A stretch of 64,000 nucleotides of DNA from Psychrobacter maritimus (GCF_904846345.1 NZ_CAJHAJ010000011.1:1-64000), one strand, 5' to 3'; positions 18,818 to 27,521 are shown, counted from the stretch's first letter. Made by a program: numbers and translations. Notes: generated by a model from the sequence alone, not told the origin.

Positions 18818-19726
18818 GTTAGTAGAGTATTCCTTGTTGTCATTAATGAGGCCAATAAAGCTGAGGTATTATTTAACAGCTCTATACAGCCTGCATACAA
18901 TAATGGGCTACGGGTTGGTTCAAATACATCAAGTGTCGTCGTTTATTGCCATTCTAGAGTGTCAAGACTGCTAGAAAAATCTTTCATAAGCAGTGACTGA
19001 CCTTTCTTAGGTTGGCCTTTGTTAAAAAGTCGCTGTAGCAAGCACTTATTTTATTAAAGGTCATTATTCAAAGGTCATCTTGACCATTTACTTCAAAGCT
19101 CTCAGACTAAAATGGTCTGAAAATGTCTGACTGACGCCATATTATAGTCGATCCACTATAAATTCGATATGATGTCAATCTTGTACATTGAACTAAGTAT
19201 ACTATTTTCGCTCATATCCTATGTATCTGAATTATATTAAGCTAGTAATAGCCTTATTCTACCAGTCATCAGCGTCGATATCATCTTTTGCAGACAATTT
19301 GCACGCTTTTAATACTATTTTCTGCACACATGAGCTTATTTCTGCAACAATGAGCTTGCTATAGTGATTATTATCCAATAAAACTATTCTTTGAAACAGC
19401 CGTTTTTAGCGTTTATTGCAGCCCAAACCAAATCTGTACTTAAGCTTAATTTTCAGCCATAAAAATAAAACAGTCATTAACAAATAAGCCATTTGGTCAG
19501 CTGCTTTGCTGACAATGGCTTTTTTTGTGCTGCTTTTTCTTCTCTTTTTCAACAAAGGTGTTTCGACAAGGGCATTTTAAGAGGACGTTTTAAATATAAA
19601 CAAAGTGCTCTTATTTTGGCGATTGGATAAATTGCTGAGTTTTTGCAAATTGTGACAGCAAAAGCATGGTAGTTTGATAGGCTAAACGCTAAAGAAAAAT
19701 GGTCTAAGAAATAGCAGGGTGAGAGT
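18818..19726. other. long divergent region between icd2 and the DUF482 gene, 909 bp
   Basis: No gene-like frame. It contains an inverted repeat TATAGT / ACTATA (19143-19160) and a strong plus-strand terminator at 19486-19525 that follows no annotated plus-strand gene. A small RNA in about 19250-19525 is possible. Confidence 0.5.
19486..19525 (+). terminator. orphan rho-independent terminator
   Basis: AGCCATT plus GTCAGC (19486-19500, two-base bulge) pair with GCTGACAATGGCT (19507-19519), followed by T7. The nearest plus-strand gene upstream is icd, which ends 3.1 kb earlier and has its own terminator. The hairpin may end a small RNA or act as an attenuator for the gene at 19727. Confidence 0.7.
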
Positions 19727-21094
19727 GTGGTGATGATGAATTTGCAATATGCGTTACTCAGCGATAGCAGCTGGCAGCAATTGACTAACTGGCAGACACC
19801 AGATACGCCTTTTATGTCGTTTGAGTTTTGGCAGGCGCTTAGTGATACGGGCGCAATCGGCGAAAAAGCCGGCTGGTTGCCGATTTATATCTTAATTCAT
19901 CGCCCAAACGATAGTAATAATGATGCAACTGAGGAAGTATTATCTTCGACCAAGCTATCCTCATCAAAGCTATCTTCAGAACAAATAGGCCAACCGATTG
20001 CGGTCATGCCCGTTTTTATTAAAGTTCACCATCAAGGCGAGTTTGTCTTTGACCATGCGTGGGCACAAGCCTATGCACAGTATGGCCTCGATTATTATCC
20101 GCGTTTGGTGACCAGCGCACCTTATACACCCATTACTGGGCAACGTTTATGGCTAGCAGAGGGTGAGGCGCTAGATGCTGATATTTTAAAGGCAGCTATC
20201 GCAGGGGTTGACGATATCGCTCAGCAAGTAGAAGCATCAGGCTGGCATGGCTTGTTTGTTACGCCTGAGATGGCGGCTATCGCTCACGCAGCGCTGCCGA
20301 CTGATATTGATATAGAAATGGCGCTTAACAGTCAAGCAAATGGCGGGGCGGCAAAACCGATTGAGTTACCGATACTGGAGCGCCAAGGCTGTCAGTTTTT
20401 ATGGCAAAATAAGCATTTAAGCCAAGACAGTCAGCCATTTACCGACTTTGAGGCATTTTTGGCCACGCTAAGAGCCAAAAAACGTAAAACCATTCGTGCG
20501 GAAAGGCGCAAAGTCGCCGAGCAAGGTATTGTATGTCAGCGCAAATGCGGTGATGCTATCACTGAAGAAGATTGGCAGACGTTTTATCATTGTTATGTAA
20601 TGACCTACGCCGTGCGCGGGCAGCAGCCTTATCTCACACTAGACTTTTTCAAGAGATTGGCAGCAACCATGCCTGAGCATTTGATGCTCGCGCAAGCGCT
20701 TGATGCCAATGCTGATATTATCGCCAGCAGTTTATTTTTATATGATAAGCCTGATAGTAAAAATGCAACGCTGTATGGTCGTTATTGGGGCGCGCTTGGT
20801 GAGTATGATAGCCTGCACTTTGAGCTGTGTTATTATCAAGGTATCGAGTTCGCTATCGAGCAAGGTTTGACCTATTTTGACCCCGGCACCCAAGGTGAGC
20901 ATAAATTAATTCGTGGTTTTATTCCGACCAAGACTCATTCTTTGCATCGCATTTACGATGCGCGTTTTGTCCCAGCGATTAGCGATTTTTGTGCCAAAGA
21001 CCGACTGCATATGGCGCAATATCGAGAGCAAGCCTTTGCAGCATTGCCTTTTAATATTGATAATATGCCGACGTTTAATGGCAATGATTCTTGA
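19727..21094 (+). CDS. GNAT-type N-acyltransferase, DUF482 / COG3146 family
   Basis: A predicted acyltransferase with a FemAB-like double GNAT fold, 455 residues. Family hallmarks are FLATLRAKKRKTIRAERRKV and, near the C-terminus, the long conserved block GRYWGALGEYDSLHFELCYYQG, GLTYFDPGTQGEHKLIRGF and THSLHRIYD. The true substrate of the family is not established. A Ser/Ser-Lys stretch near 65-85 (SSTKLSSSKLSSE) is a low-complexity insertion. The start is one of GTG 19727, ATG 19733 or ATG 19736; AGGG at 19716 favours the first and GAGAG at 19721 the second. ubiC follows 86 bp downstream, possibly in the same transcript. Confidence 0.85.
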   Translation: MVMMNLQYALLSDSSWQQLTNWQTPDTPFMSFEFWQALSDTGAIGEKAGWLPIYILIHRPNDSNNDATEEVLSSTKLSSSKLSSEQIGQPIAVMPVFIKVHHQGEFVFDHAWAQAYAQYGLDYYPRLVTSAPYTPITGQRLWLAEGEALDADILKAAIAGVDDIAQQVEASGWHGLFVTPEMAAIAHAALPTDIDIEMALNSQANGGAAKPIELPILERQGCQFLWQNKHLSQDSQPFTDFEAFLATLRAKKRKTIRAERRKVAEQGIVCQRKCGDAITEEDWQTFYHCYVMTYAVRGQQPYLTLDFFKRLAATMPEHLMLAQALDANADIIASSLFLYDKPDSKNATLYGRYWGALGEYDSLHFELCYYQGIEFAIEQGLTYFDPGTQGEHKLIRGFIPTKTHSLHRIYDARFVPAISDFCAKDRLHMAQYREQAFAALPFNIDNMPTFNGNDS

Positions 21095-21180
21095 TAACAC
21101 TAATTAATGCACAATAAATCTTCTTTGGTAATCTCTACTCAATAACTTTCTATCTAATACTTTACTATCAGCCATAAACT

Positions 21181-21681
21181 ATGACCTCTAATCTTTGTTG
21201 TTCTGACCTGTTATCGCCTCCCAGTGAGCTATTAGAATTTCTCAATACGGAAGGTTCGCTCACTGCCATGCTGGAGGTAAAAGCAGGGCAGCCATTACGT
21301 GTCAAGCGTAACTTTGAGGGTTATCGATTATTGTCCTTGGCGCAAAAAAAGCAATTGGGTGTAAAAGGTGCGGCGCTGAGCCGTCCATTACTAGCGTGGG
21401 TACGCGAGGCACAGTTATATGGCAATGATGAGCAGCCATGGGTGCAAGCACAAAGCATTTTCCCTTTAGTAAGTTTAAAAGGGCGCGCCCGCCGTTTACA
21501 GCAATTGAAAAGCACACCGATTGGCTATGTATTATTTAAGCGCAGTCGCACCTTGCCCAATCAACGTTCTATCGAAAAAACGGCAGAGGGCTGGCAACGG
21601 CAGACGCTGTATGATTGGTATGGGCGCAAAATACTGATTAGTGAGACTTTTTTAGCAGCGTTTTTGTCTAGTGATGCTTGA
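21181..21681 (+). CDS. ubiC: chorismate pyruvate-lyase UbiC
   Basis: Cleaves chorismate to 4-hydroxybenzoate and pyruvate, the first step of ubiquinone synthesis. The 166-residue size fits. Conserved stretches: SRPLLAWVREAQLYGN (with the substrate arginine), PWVQAQSIFPLVSL, LKSTPIGYVLF and WQRQTLYDWYGRKILISETFL (with the acidic residue near the C-terminus). The N-terminus is divergent. No ubiA is adjacent, unlike in E. coli. No strong ribosome site is visible before the ATG. Confidence 0.9.
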   Translation: MTSNLCCSDLLSPPSELLEFLNTEGSLTAMLEVKAGQPLRVKRNFEGYRLLSLAQKKQLGVKGAALSRPLLAWVREAQLYGNDEQPWVQAQSIFPLVSLKGRARRLQQLKSTPIGYVLFKRSRTLPNQRSIEKTAEGWQRQTLYDWYGRKILISETFLAAFLSSDA

Positions 21682-21716
21682 TGTCGATGCATGCATTAAC
21701 TAATGTATTAATAAAT

Positions 21717-21749
21717 AAAACAGTCGCTCTTAATAATGGCTGTTTTTTT
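21717..21749 (+). terminator. terminator of ubiC
   Basis: AAACAGTC and GGCTGTTT flank a loop of about 15 bases and are followed by T7. Confidence 0.75.
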
Positions 21750-21778
21750 ATGGGCGACAAATAATTATTTGACTAACA

Positions 21779-21901
21779 AATCAAGCAAGACCTAGACCTA
21801 GAAATAAAAAATATAAAACAATGATTTTATTGCGCATTTATTTGCTTGATAACCTCATTACGGCGTCATTTAAATCCTTCAGCTTTCCGTGAGGTTTTTT
21901 T
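21779..21901 (+). promoter_or_regulatory. structured RNA ending in a terminator, upstream of glyA
   Basis: A 9-bp perfect long-range pairing (ATCAAGCAA at 21780-21788 with TTGCTTGAT at 21842-21850) is followed directly by a terminator: AACCTCA + CGG paired with CCG + TGAGGTT (21851-21896), then T7. ubiC already has its own terminator before this, and the glyA start codon lies 200 bp further on. The element could be a leader attenuator or riboswitch-like RNA for glyA, or a small RNA. It does not match a riboswitch class I can recognise by eye. Confidence 0.5.
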
Positions 21902-22100
21902 GCGCTCACAGTACAAATTTTCATGTTACACTTAATCTTTAGCGATGATATCGATGCCTTTATCGTTCGATTTTATTGCCAATCTGGACAAGTTAATAAC
22001 AGGTTAATTGCCTTTGCTTGCCCATTTTCACCTCCTTTTATTACTCGCCTCTTTTCAATGAGCACCACCATTAACGATAGCCACTACCTAGGACATCACT

Positions 22101-23357
22101 ATGTTTAAAGATATTTCTATCAAAGAGTTTGATCCAGTACTTGCTGAAGCCATGGCCGCTGAAAGCGTTCGTCAAGAAAACCACATCGAGCTTATCGCTT
22201 CAGAAAACTACTGCTCACAAGCAGTGATGGAAGCACAAGGCACTGACCTAACCAATAAATACGCTGAAGGCTATCCTGGTAAGCGTTATTACGGTGGTTG
22301 TGAGCACGTTGATGTGGTTGAGCAATTGGCCATTGATCGTGCAAAAGAGTTGTTTGGTGCTGAGTACGTCAACGTCCAGCCACACTCAGGTAGCCAAGCA
22401 AACTCTGCTGTTTTCTTAGCATTATTAGACGCCAATGACACGGTACTAGGTATGAGCCTAGACGCAGGTGGTCACTTGACGCATGGCGCGCATATCAACT
22501 TCTCAGGTCTAAACTACAACGCCGTACAGTATGGTTTGGTTGAAGAAACTGGCCTTATCGATTATGATCAAGTTGATGCCCTTGCTCGTGAGCACAAGCC
22601 AAAGATGATTATTGCTGGTTTCTCAGCGTATTCACAAGTCGTTGATTGGCAGCGTTTCCGTGACATCGCTGATGAAGTTGGTGCGTACTTGCTTGTTGAT
22701 ATGGCACACGTTGCTGGTTTGGTTGCTGGTGGTGTTTATCCAAGCCCAGTACCATTTGCGGATGTGGTCACGACTACAACGCACAAAACCCTACGTGGCC
22801 CACGCTCAGGTATGATTTTAGCTCGTGATGAGAAGCTTGCGAAAAAGTTAAACTCTGCGGTATTCCCAGGTAACCAAGGCGGCCCGTTGATGCACGTCAT
22901 CGCGGCAAAAGCGGTTTGCTTTAAAGAAGCCTTAGAAGATAACTTCAAAACTTATCAGCAGCAAGTGGTTAAAAACGCCCAAGCGATGGCAAAAGTCATC
23001 CAAGATCGCGGTTATGAAATCATCTCTGGTGGTACTGAAAACCATCTCATGCTGATCAGCCTAGTCAAGCAAGAAATGACCGGTAAAGAAGCGGATAAAT
23101 GGTTGGGTGATGCGCATATCACTGTCAATAAAAACGCTGTACCAAACGATCCAAAATCTCCATTTGTGACTTCTGGTATCCGTATCGGTACGCCAGCGAT
23201 TACTACTCGCGGTTTTAACGAAGCGCAAGCTAGTGATTTGGCAGGTTGGATTTGTGACGTGCTAGATAGCCGTGGCGATGAAAAAGTCGCTGCTGAAGTA
23301 CGCGGTAAAGTTGAAGCTATCTGTAAAGAGCTTCCTGTTTATGCTAAAAATCAGTAA
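22101..23357 (+). CDS. glyA: serine hydroxymethyltransferase
   Basis: PLP enzyme that interconverts serine and glycine and charges tetrahydrofolate with a one-carbon unit. The 418-residue length is standard. PLP lysine Lys229 lies in [14 protein letters not shown]. Also clear are [44 protein letters not shown] and [19 protein letters not shown] lies nine bases before the ATG. Preceded by the structured leader described above and followed by a strong terminator. Confidence 0.98.
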   Translation: MFKDISIKEFDPVLAEAMAAESVRQENHIELIASENYCSQAVMEAQGTDLTNKYAEGYPGKRYYGGCEHVDVVEQLAIDRAKELFGAEYVNVQPHSGSQANSAVFLALLDANDTVLGMSLDAGGHLTHGAHINFSGLNYNAVQYGLVEETGLIDYDQVDALAREHKPKMIIAGFSAYSQVVDWQRFRDIADEVGAYLLVDMAHVAGLVAGGVYPSPVPFADVVTTTTHKTLRGPRSGMILARDEKLAKKLNSAVFPGNQGGPLMHVIAAKAVCFKEALEDNFKTYQQQVVKNAQAMAKVIQDRGYEIISGGTENHLMLISLVKQEMTGKEADKWLGDAHITVNKNAVPNDPKSPFVTSGIRIGTPAITTRGFNEAQASDLAGWICDVLDSRGDEKVAAEVRGKVEAICKELPVYAKNQ

Positions 23358-23390
23358 TTTCTGATTCATTAGTTTTATAATTTAGAGATA

Positions 23391-23427
23391 AAAAAACCGC
23401 TTAGCTTTTTTGCTAGGCGGTTTTTTT
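23391..23427. terminator. bidirectional terminator between glyA and gltS
   Basis: AAAAAAACCGCTTAGC and GCTAGGCGGTTTTTTT pair with one wobble; there are A and T runs on either side. It serves both convergent genes. Confidence 0.9.
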
Positions 23428-23466
23428 GTTTTACAGCTATTTAAATCAGGGTTTAACTTTATCAAA

Positions 23467-24741
23467 TCACATAAACGGCAATTTGGTAAATATCTGCAAG
23501 ATAGTGGCGTTAACGATATCGACAAAGAACGCACCAACCATCGGCACAATCAAAAACGCCTTATGTGATGGCAAGTAGCGATCGGTGACCGCCTGCATAT
23601 TGGCAATCGCCGTCGGCGTTGCGCCCATACCAAAACCACAATGTCCCGCTGATAGTACGGCAGCATCATAATCTTTACCCATAACCTTAAAGGTAATAAA
23701 GTAAGCATAACCAATCATCAGTAGCGTCTGCACCAGTAAGATAATTAATACCGGTCCTGCGAGGTCAGTCAACTGCCAAAGTTTCAATGACAATAAAGCC
23801 ATCGCTAAGAACAAGCTCAAAGAAGCGTTACCAATCACGTCGATAGCACGGTCAAACATATCAAAATTGAATACCATGGTTAAGGTATTACGTAGAATCA
23901 CACCGCCAGCCAGCGCCCATACGAAGGTAGGTAGCTCAAACCACGTATCTTGCGCCAACAAAGTCATGATGTCAGCGAAAGCCAATGCCGCGGCAAATAG
24001 TGCCAAGGATTCAATGGTAGAGGAGGCGGTGATAAGACGAATGTTATCAGGCTTCTCAAACATCTCCTTATTACCATGCACTTCCTCTTCGTTATGCTTG
24101 GTGCTATAGAGTGATTGCTCGGCGGCAAGTCGTTCAACCTCACTCGGATTTGGATTAGCCGCCGCTGGTTTTAAACCAAGTTTTTTAATCAAATGACGGG
24201 CAACCGGACCGCCGATGACGCCACCTGCAACCAAACCATAAGTGGCGACCGCGATACCAAGTGTCGTGGCACCAACCACACCATACTGCTCTTCTAGAGT
24301 AATGCCCCAAGCGCCTGCTGTACCGTGTCCACCTGTTAGGGCAATTGAACCTGTTACCAAGCCGAGGAGTGGGTCAAGTCCAAGTACGCTTGCCATCGCC
24401 ACGCCCACGACATCTTGTAAGATGATAAACACCGATACCACGATGGTGAAAATCAATAGTGGCGAGCCGCCTGCCTTTAGCCTACTAAAATCAGCGCTGA
24501 GTCCGATAGAGGCAAAAAACATCAGCATGGTTGCGGTTTGCAGTCCTTGATGAAAGTTAAAGCTATAACCCCAAAAGATATTAAGAATGTAAACGATAAT
24601 CGCTGCAACCAAACCACCGGCCACTGGCTCTGGAATATTAAAGTCTTCTAGAAATTTAATCCGTTTGACTAAAAAGCGTCCAAGCAAGAGCACTAAGGTG
24701 GCCAATATCAAGGTGTAGTAGCCGTTGAGGGTGATTTCCAT
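23467..24741 (-). CDS. gltS: sodium/glutamate symporter GltS
   Basis: Inner-membrane Na+-coupled glutamate uptake carrier of the ESS family. The 424 residues form about ten membrane segments in two inverted halves. Conserved blocks: FNIPEPVAGGLVAA near the N-terminus, the first re-entrant motif TGGHGTAGAWG, and GHCGFGMGATPTAIANMQAV in the second half. AAGGA lies nine bases before the ATG. The ribonuclease/inhibitor genes lie directly upstream on the same strand, separated by a long hairpin. Confidence 0.96.
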   Translation of the reverse strand: MEITLNGYYTLILATLVLLLGRFLVKRIKFLEDFNIPEPVAGGLVAAIIVYILNIFWGYSFNFHQGLQTATMLMFFASIGLSADFSRLKAGGSPLLIFTIVVSVFIILQDVVGVAMASVLGLDPLLGLVTGSIALTGGHGTAGAWGITLEEQYGVVGATTLGIAVATYGLVAGGVIGGPVARHLIKKLGLKPAAANPNPSEVERLAAEQSLYSTKHNEEEVHGNKEMFEKPDNIRLITASSTIESLALFAAALAFADIMTLLAQDTWFELPTFVWALAGGVILRNTLTMVFNFDMFDRAIDVIGNASLSLFLAMALLSLKLWQLTDLAGPVLIILLVQTLLMIGYAYFITFKVMGKDYDAAVLSAGHCGFGMGATPTAIANMQAVTDRYLPSHKAFLIVPMVGAFFVDIVNATILQIFTKLPFM

Positions 24742-24769
24742 AGGTTAATCCTTTCTATAAATATAAATT

Positions 24770-24813
24770 AACCTAAATTCGGGATAAAGCTGGTTTTATC
24801 TCGAATTTAGGTT
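24770..24813. terminator. 19-bp hairpin between barstar-like gene and gltS
   Basis: AACCTAAATTCG + GGATAAA pairs with TTTATCT + CGAATTTAGGTT over 19 bp with one G-T position and a six-base loop. It starts 13 bases after the inhibitor stop (minus strand) and ends 29 bases before gltS. There is no clean T run; on the minus strand it is followed by a T-rich stretch. It is either a weak terminator of the RNase/inhibitor transcript or a processing/stability hairpin. Confidence 0.6.
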
Positions 24814-24825
24814 CTGGTCATCTCG

Positions 24826-25278
24826 CTATTCACATGCATCATCTGACGCCGCAACAATCCACAATTGCGGTTTACCAAAATCTTTATAGGCGTCCTCAAT
24901 GATACGCTTAAAGACATTAAAGTCCTCAGTGTTAATTTTCTCTACCCCATTTAAGTAAAGCGTGAGGTGAGTGATATCACTATCGGTCAAACAGTCCCAA
25001 GCGCTGTCCCAATTATGGGCAAAATAGTCGGGAAAATTGGCTACTTTCGCTAAGCTATTTAGTAGTGTTTTTTTATCCAAAACATTGCCAATGGGAATGT
25101 TAAGCGCTTGCTCAGGAATGCTGTCAATGAGGGCAGAGTTGCTTTGATTGATGTTATTTTGCTTGATACTGTTTTGGTCAACGCCGTTTTGATTAATACA
25201 GTTTTGATTAATACAGTTTTGATTAGTGTTGCTTTGATTGATCTGGTTTTTATTAACATAGTAAATAGCTTGGCTCAT
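24826..25278 (-). CDS. barstar-family ribonuclease inhibitor with N/Q-rich repeat insert
   Basis: Predicted intracellular inhibitor of the ribonuclease encoded just upstream. The C-terminal ~100 residues follow barstar: DKKTLLNSLAKVANFPDYFAHN, then WDSAWDCLTD, LTLYLNGVEK and LWIVAASD. Asp91, Trp94 and Asp95 correspond to barstar Asp35, Trp38 and Asp39, which plug the RNase active site. Residues 7-46 are eight pentapeptides rich in Asn and Gln (for example CINQN twice), inserted at the first beta strand and encoded by 15-bp tandem repeats. ATG lies one base after the RNase stop; the ribosome site AGGTG sits inside the RNase gene, so translation is probably coupled. Confidence 0.85.
   Translation of the reverse strand: MSQAIYYVNKNQINQSNTNQNCINQNCINQNGVDQNSIKQNNINQSNSALIDSIPEQALNIPIGNVLDKKTLLNSLAKVANFPDYFAHNWDSAWDCLTDSDITHLTLYLNGVEKINTEDFNVFKRIIEDAYKDFGKPQLWIVAASDDACE
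25141..25260 (-). repeat. minisatellite, eight 15-bp units inside the inhibitor gene
   Basis: Eight units in exact 15-bp register, plus-strand consensus GTTTTGATTAATACA, several differing by only a few bases and two identical (25186-25200 and 25201-25215). Each encodes a pentapeptide close to x-I-N-Q-N. Because the unit is a multiple of three, copy-number change would keep the reading frame. Confidence 0.92.
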
Positions 25279-25279
25279 A

Positions 25280-26059
25280 TCAGTTCACCTGCAATTGTCG
25301 AAAGCTATCATAATGGTCGACGGTCAAATAATAAATGGTCGGTGGATGACCGCCGGTGACAATGCGCCGTGCACCGCGATGGGAAACCCCCGGCGTAGGC
25401 ACGGTATATTCGCGGTAATAGCCTTGCGACTGGGCGGGTAGCTTGCCTTCGCGATTATAAAAGGTTGTGCCATCTTTGTTAGGATAAGGAAAAGGACCGC
25501 CTTGCTTAATAAGTACAAGCGTTTGGTCGATTTGCGCATCACCTGTGATAGCTGCGGAACCTGAACTGCTGGTTTTAGAGGCCGTCTGCGATATAGAAGT
25601 TGCTGGCGTGCTATCTGTAAATAAACTGGATTTTAAATCCCCAAAAAAGTAAACCGCAACGGCAATAAGGGCGATGAAACTCAATAGGGTAGAGAAGCCA
25701 TTTTTCTTGTTTTGGCTACCACGAGTATTTTTATATCGATTGTTTTTCTGCTGAGCGTTTCGATTATTTTTCTGCTGCGCATTATCTAGGTTGCGATGCG
25801 CTGAATTTGATGTTGAATTCGATGCTGAATTTGATACTGATGTTTCTAAAATACTCAATTCATTAGAGGTGACTTCAGTTGCGCGTAATTGATTTTTTTC
25901 ATTACGCTGACTGTTAAAATAGACGCGTTGACCTTCGCTTATAGGCTGCGACAGGCGTACGGTGCTGATATGAAAGAAGACATCTTCACTTTGATTGTCT
26001 ACCTCAATAAAGCCGTAGCCTTTATCAGCATTCCAGTGTTTAATCTTGCCACTTTGCAT
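25280..26059 (-). CDS. cold-shock domain / transmembrane / RNase Sa-type ribonuclease fusion
   Basis: A 259-residue three-part protein. Residues 2-64 are a cold-shock domain with both RNA-binding motifs, KGYGFIEV and DVFFHIS. A Ser/Asn/Gln-rich linker (about 70-121) contains small repeats (SNSASNSTSNSA, NAQQKNNR twice). A hydrophobic helix (about 122-142, LLSFIALIAVAVYFF) has basic residues on its N-side, predicting N-in, C-out. The C-terminal domain (about 170-259) matches Streptomyces RNase Sa: GPFPYPNKDGTTFYNREGKLP, GYYREYTV, TPGVSHRGARRIVTG and VDHYDSF. Catalytic Glu217, Arg228, Arg232 and His249 correspond to RNase Sa Glu54, Arg65, Arg69 and His85, so it should be active. ATG at 26059 (AGGA ten bases upstream) is preferred to an upstream TTG. 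The inhibitor gene follows at once. Confidence 0.85.
   Translation of the reverse strand: MQSGKIKHWNADKGYGFIEVDNQSEDVFFHISTVRLSQPISEGQRVYFNSQRNEKNQLRATEVTSNELSILETSVSNSASNSTSNSAHRNLDNAQQKNNRNAQQKNNRYKNTRGSQNKKNGFSTLLSFIALIAVAVYFFGDLKSSLFTDSTPATSISQTASKTSSSGSAAITGDAQIDQTLVLIKQGGPFPYPNKDGTTFYNREGKLPAQSQGYYREYTVPTPGVSHRGARRIVTGGHPPTIYYLTVDHYDSFRQLQVN
25735..25840 (-). repeat. short in-frame repeats in the ribonuclease linker
   Basis: Two kinds of imperfect repeat: a 24-bp unit twice (encoding NAQQKNNR) and a 12-bp unit about three times at 25802-25837 (TGAATTTGATGT-like, encoding Ser/Asn-rich tetrapeptides). Both keep frame and lengthen the flexible linker. Confidence 0.75.
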
Positions 26060-26135
26060 GGGCGCGCTATCCTGTCGACGGTTTTTATTCAGCAAAATAA
26101 TTTTTATGTGCCATATATAACATATTTATCAATAA

Positions 26136-26171
26136 TAAAAAAACGCCAGCAATTAAGCTGACGTTTTTTAT
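26136..26171 (-). terminator. terminator of proA
   Basis: On the minus strand AACGTCAGC, loop, GCTGGCGTT and T7. It separates proA from the RNase gene, which therefore needs its own promoter within about 100 bp. Confidence 0.85.
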
Positions 26172-26219
26172 GGATTATACTTGAGGTAAGACGATAAATT
26201 GTAGTGAAGAAGTAATGCG

Positions 26220-27521
26220 CTAGGCGCGGGTTTCGCCGTGACCGTAAACGATCCATTTTTGCGAAGTTAAGCCTTCGAGTCCAACCGGTCCACGCGCATG
26301 GATTTTATCGGTTGAGATACCGATTTCCGCCCCAAGCCCGTATTCAAATCCATCGGCAAAACGGCTAGAGGCGTTAATCATAACGCTTGCCGAATCGACT
26401 TCACGGATAAAGCGTTGCGACTTGGTATAATTGTCGGTAATGATAACGTCGGTATGCTGGCTGCCATGAGTATTGATATGCTCAATCGCTTCATCGATAC
26501 CCGATACCACTTTCACCGCTAATATAGGTGCAAGATACTCTGTATCCCAGTCTGCGCTAGTCGCCGCTGACAGATGACCTTGAAGGGTAGCATTGTCATT
26601 TAAAATAGCTTGTGCTTTATCATCAAGGCGCAGTTGCATGGCATCATCAGCTTTTACGATGGCTTCAGCAATTTTTGGTAATAACTCATTGGCAACTGAT
26701 TCATCGACCAACAGCGTCTCCATAGTATTACAAGTACCATAGCGATGGGTTTTGGCATTGACGCTGACCTTGATGGCAATATCGGCATCGGCGTCGCTAT
26801 CAATAAAGGTATGACAGTTACCATCTAGATGTTTAATGACAGGGACGCGGGCATCACGGCTGATACGCTCAATCAAACCCTTACCGCCGCGTGGCACGAT
26901 AACATCGACATATTCTGTCATGGTAATCAGCTCGCCAACAGCAGCGCGGTCAGTGGTTTCTAACACTTGCACGCTATGCTCAGATAAACCGACCTTGTTT
27001 AAGCCTTTTAAAATACATTTGGCAATCGCTTGATTGGATTCAAAGGCTTCAGAGCCACCACGTAAGATAATGGCGTTACCGGACTTTAGCGCAAGCGAAG
27101 CCGCCTCCAAAGTGACGTTAGGACGCGACTCATAAATCATACCGACCACGCCAAGTGGTACGCGCATTTTACCCAAATGAATACCTGATGGCTGATAGGT
27201 CATATCAGTGACTGCGCCGATAGGATCGGGCAGCGCGGAGACGTCTTTTAAGCCTTGCAACATACCATCAAAGCGCGCGTCGTTTAGCTCTAGGCGATCT
27301 AGTAGAGCGGCGTCTAAGTTGTTTTTTGCACCCTTATCCATATCGACTTTATTGGCCGCTAAAATATCGGCTTTGGCGCTTTTTAATTCGTCATAAATTG
27401 CCATCAAGGCGGAATTTTTATCGCCAGTATTGGCCGCCGCCAGCGCTCGTGATGCGGCACGTGCTTGCTGACCAACGCTTTGCATATAAGCGGTAACATC
27501 TGTGGTATTCGATTGACTCAT
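26220..27521 (-). CDS. proA: gamma-glutamyl phosphate reductase
   Basis: Second enzyme of proline synthesis: reduces gamma-glutamyl phosphate to glutamate semialdehyde with NADPH. The 433 residues are standard length. Key parts: [33 protein letters not shown] and the catalytic Cys264 in [14 protein letters not shown], then [14 protein letters not shown] at the C-terminus. Strong AAGGAAG ribosome site. No proB is adjacent. Confidence 0.97.
   Translation of the reverse strand: MSQSNTTDVTAYMQSVGQQARAASRALAAANTGDKNSALMAIYDELKSAKADILAANKVDMDKGAKNNLDAALLDRLELNDARFDGMLQGLKDVSALPDPIGAVTDMTYQPSGIHLGKMRVPLGVVGMIYESRPNVTLEAASLALKSGNAIILRGGSEAFESNQAIAKCILKGLNKVGLSEHSVQVLETTDRAAVGELITMTEYVDVIVPRGGKGLIERISRDARVPVIKHLDGNCHTFIDSDADADIAIKVSVNAKTHRYGTCNTMETLLVDESVANELLPKIAEAIVKADDAMQLRLDDKAQAILNDNATLQGHLSAATSADWDTEYLAPILAVKVVSGIDEAIEHINTHGSQHTDVIITDNYTKSQRFIREVDSASVMINASSRFADGFEYGLGAEIGISTDKIHARGPVGLEGLTSQKWIVYGHGETRA

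Noticed and set aside
19143..19160. Inverted repeat TATAGT / ACTATA as an icd2 operator
   Set aside because: Six-base arms in AT-rich DNA are expected by chance; no promoter could be placed around it.
21923..22108. Small plus-strand frame just before glyA
   Set aside because: It overlaps the glyA start, lacks a ribosome site and has no recognisable sequence; a leader-peptide role cannot be supported.
25141..25260. Possible CRISPR array
   Set aside because: The repeats are 15 bp, directly adjacent without spacers and in frame with a coding sequence.
25108..25359. Plus-strand frame opposite the inhibitor gene with repeated Val/Leu/Ile motifs
   Set aside because: It is the antisense of the 15-bp repeats; any frame across them stays open and repetitive.
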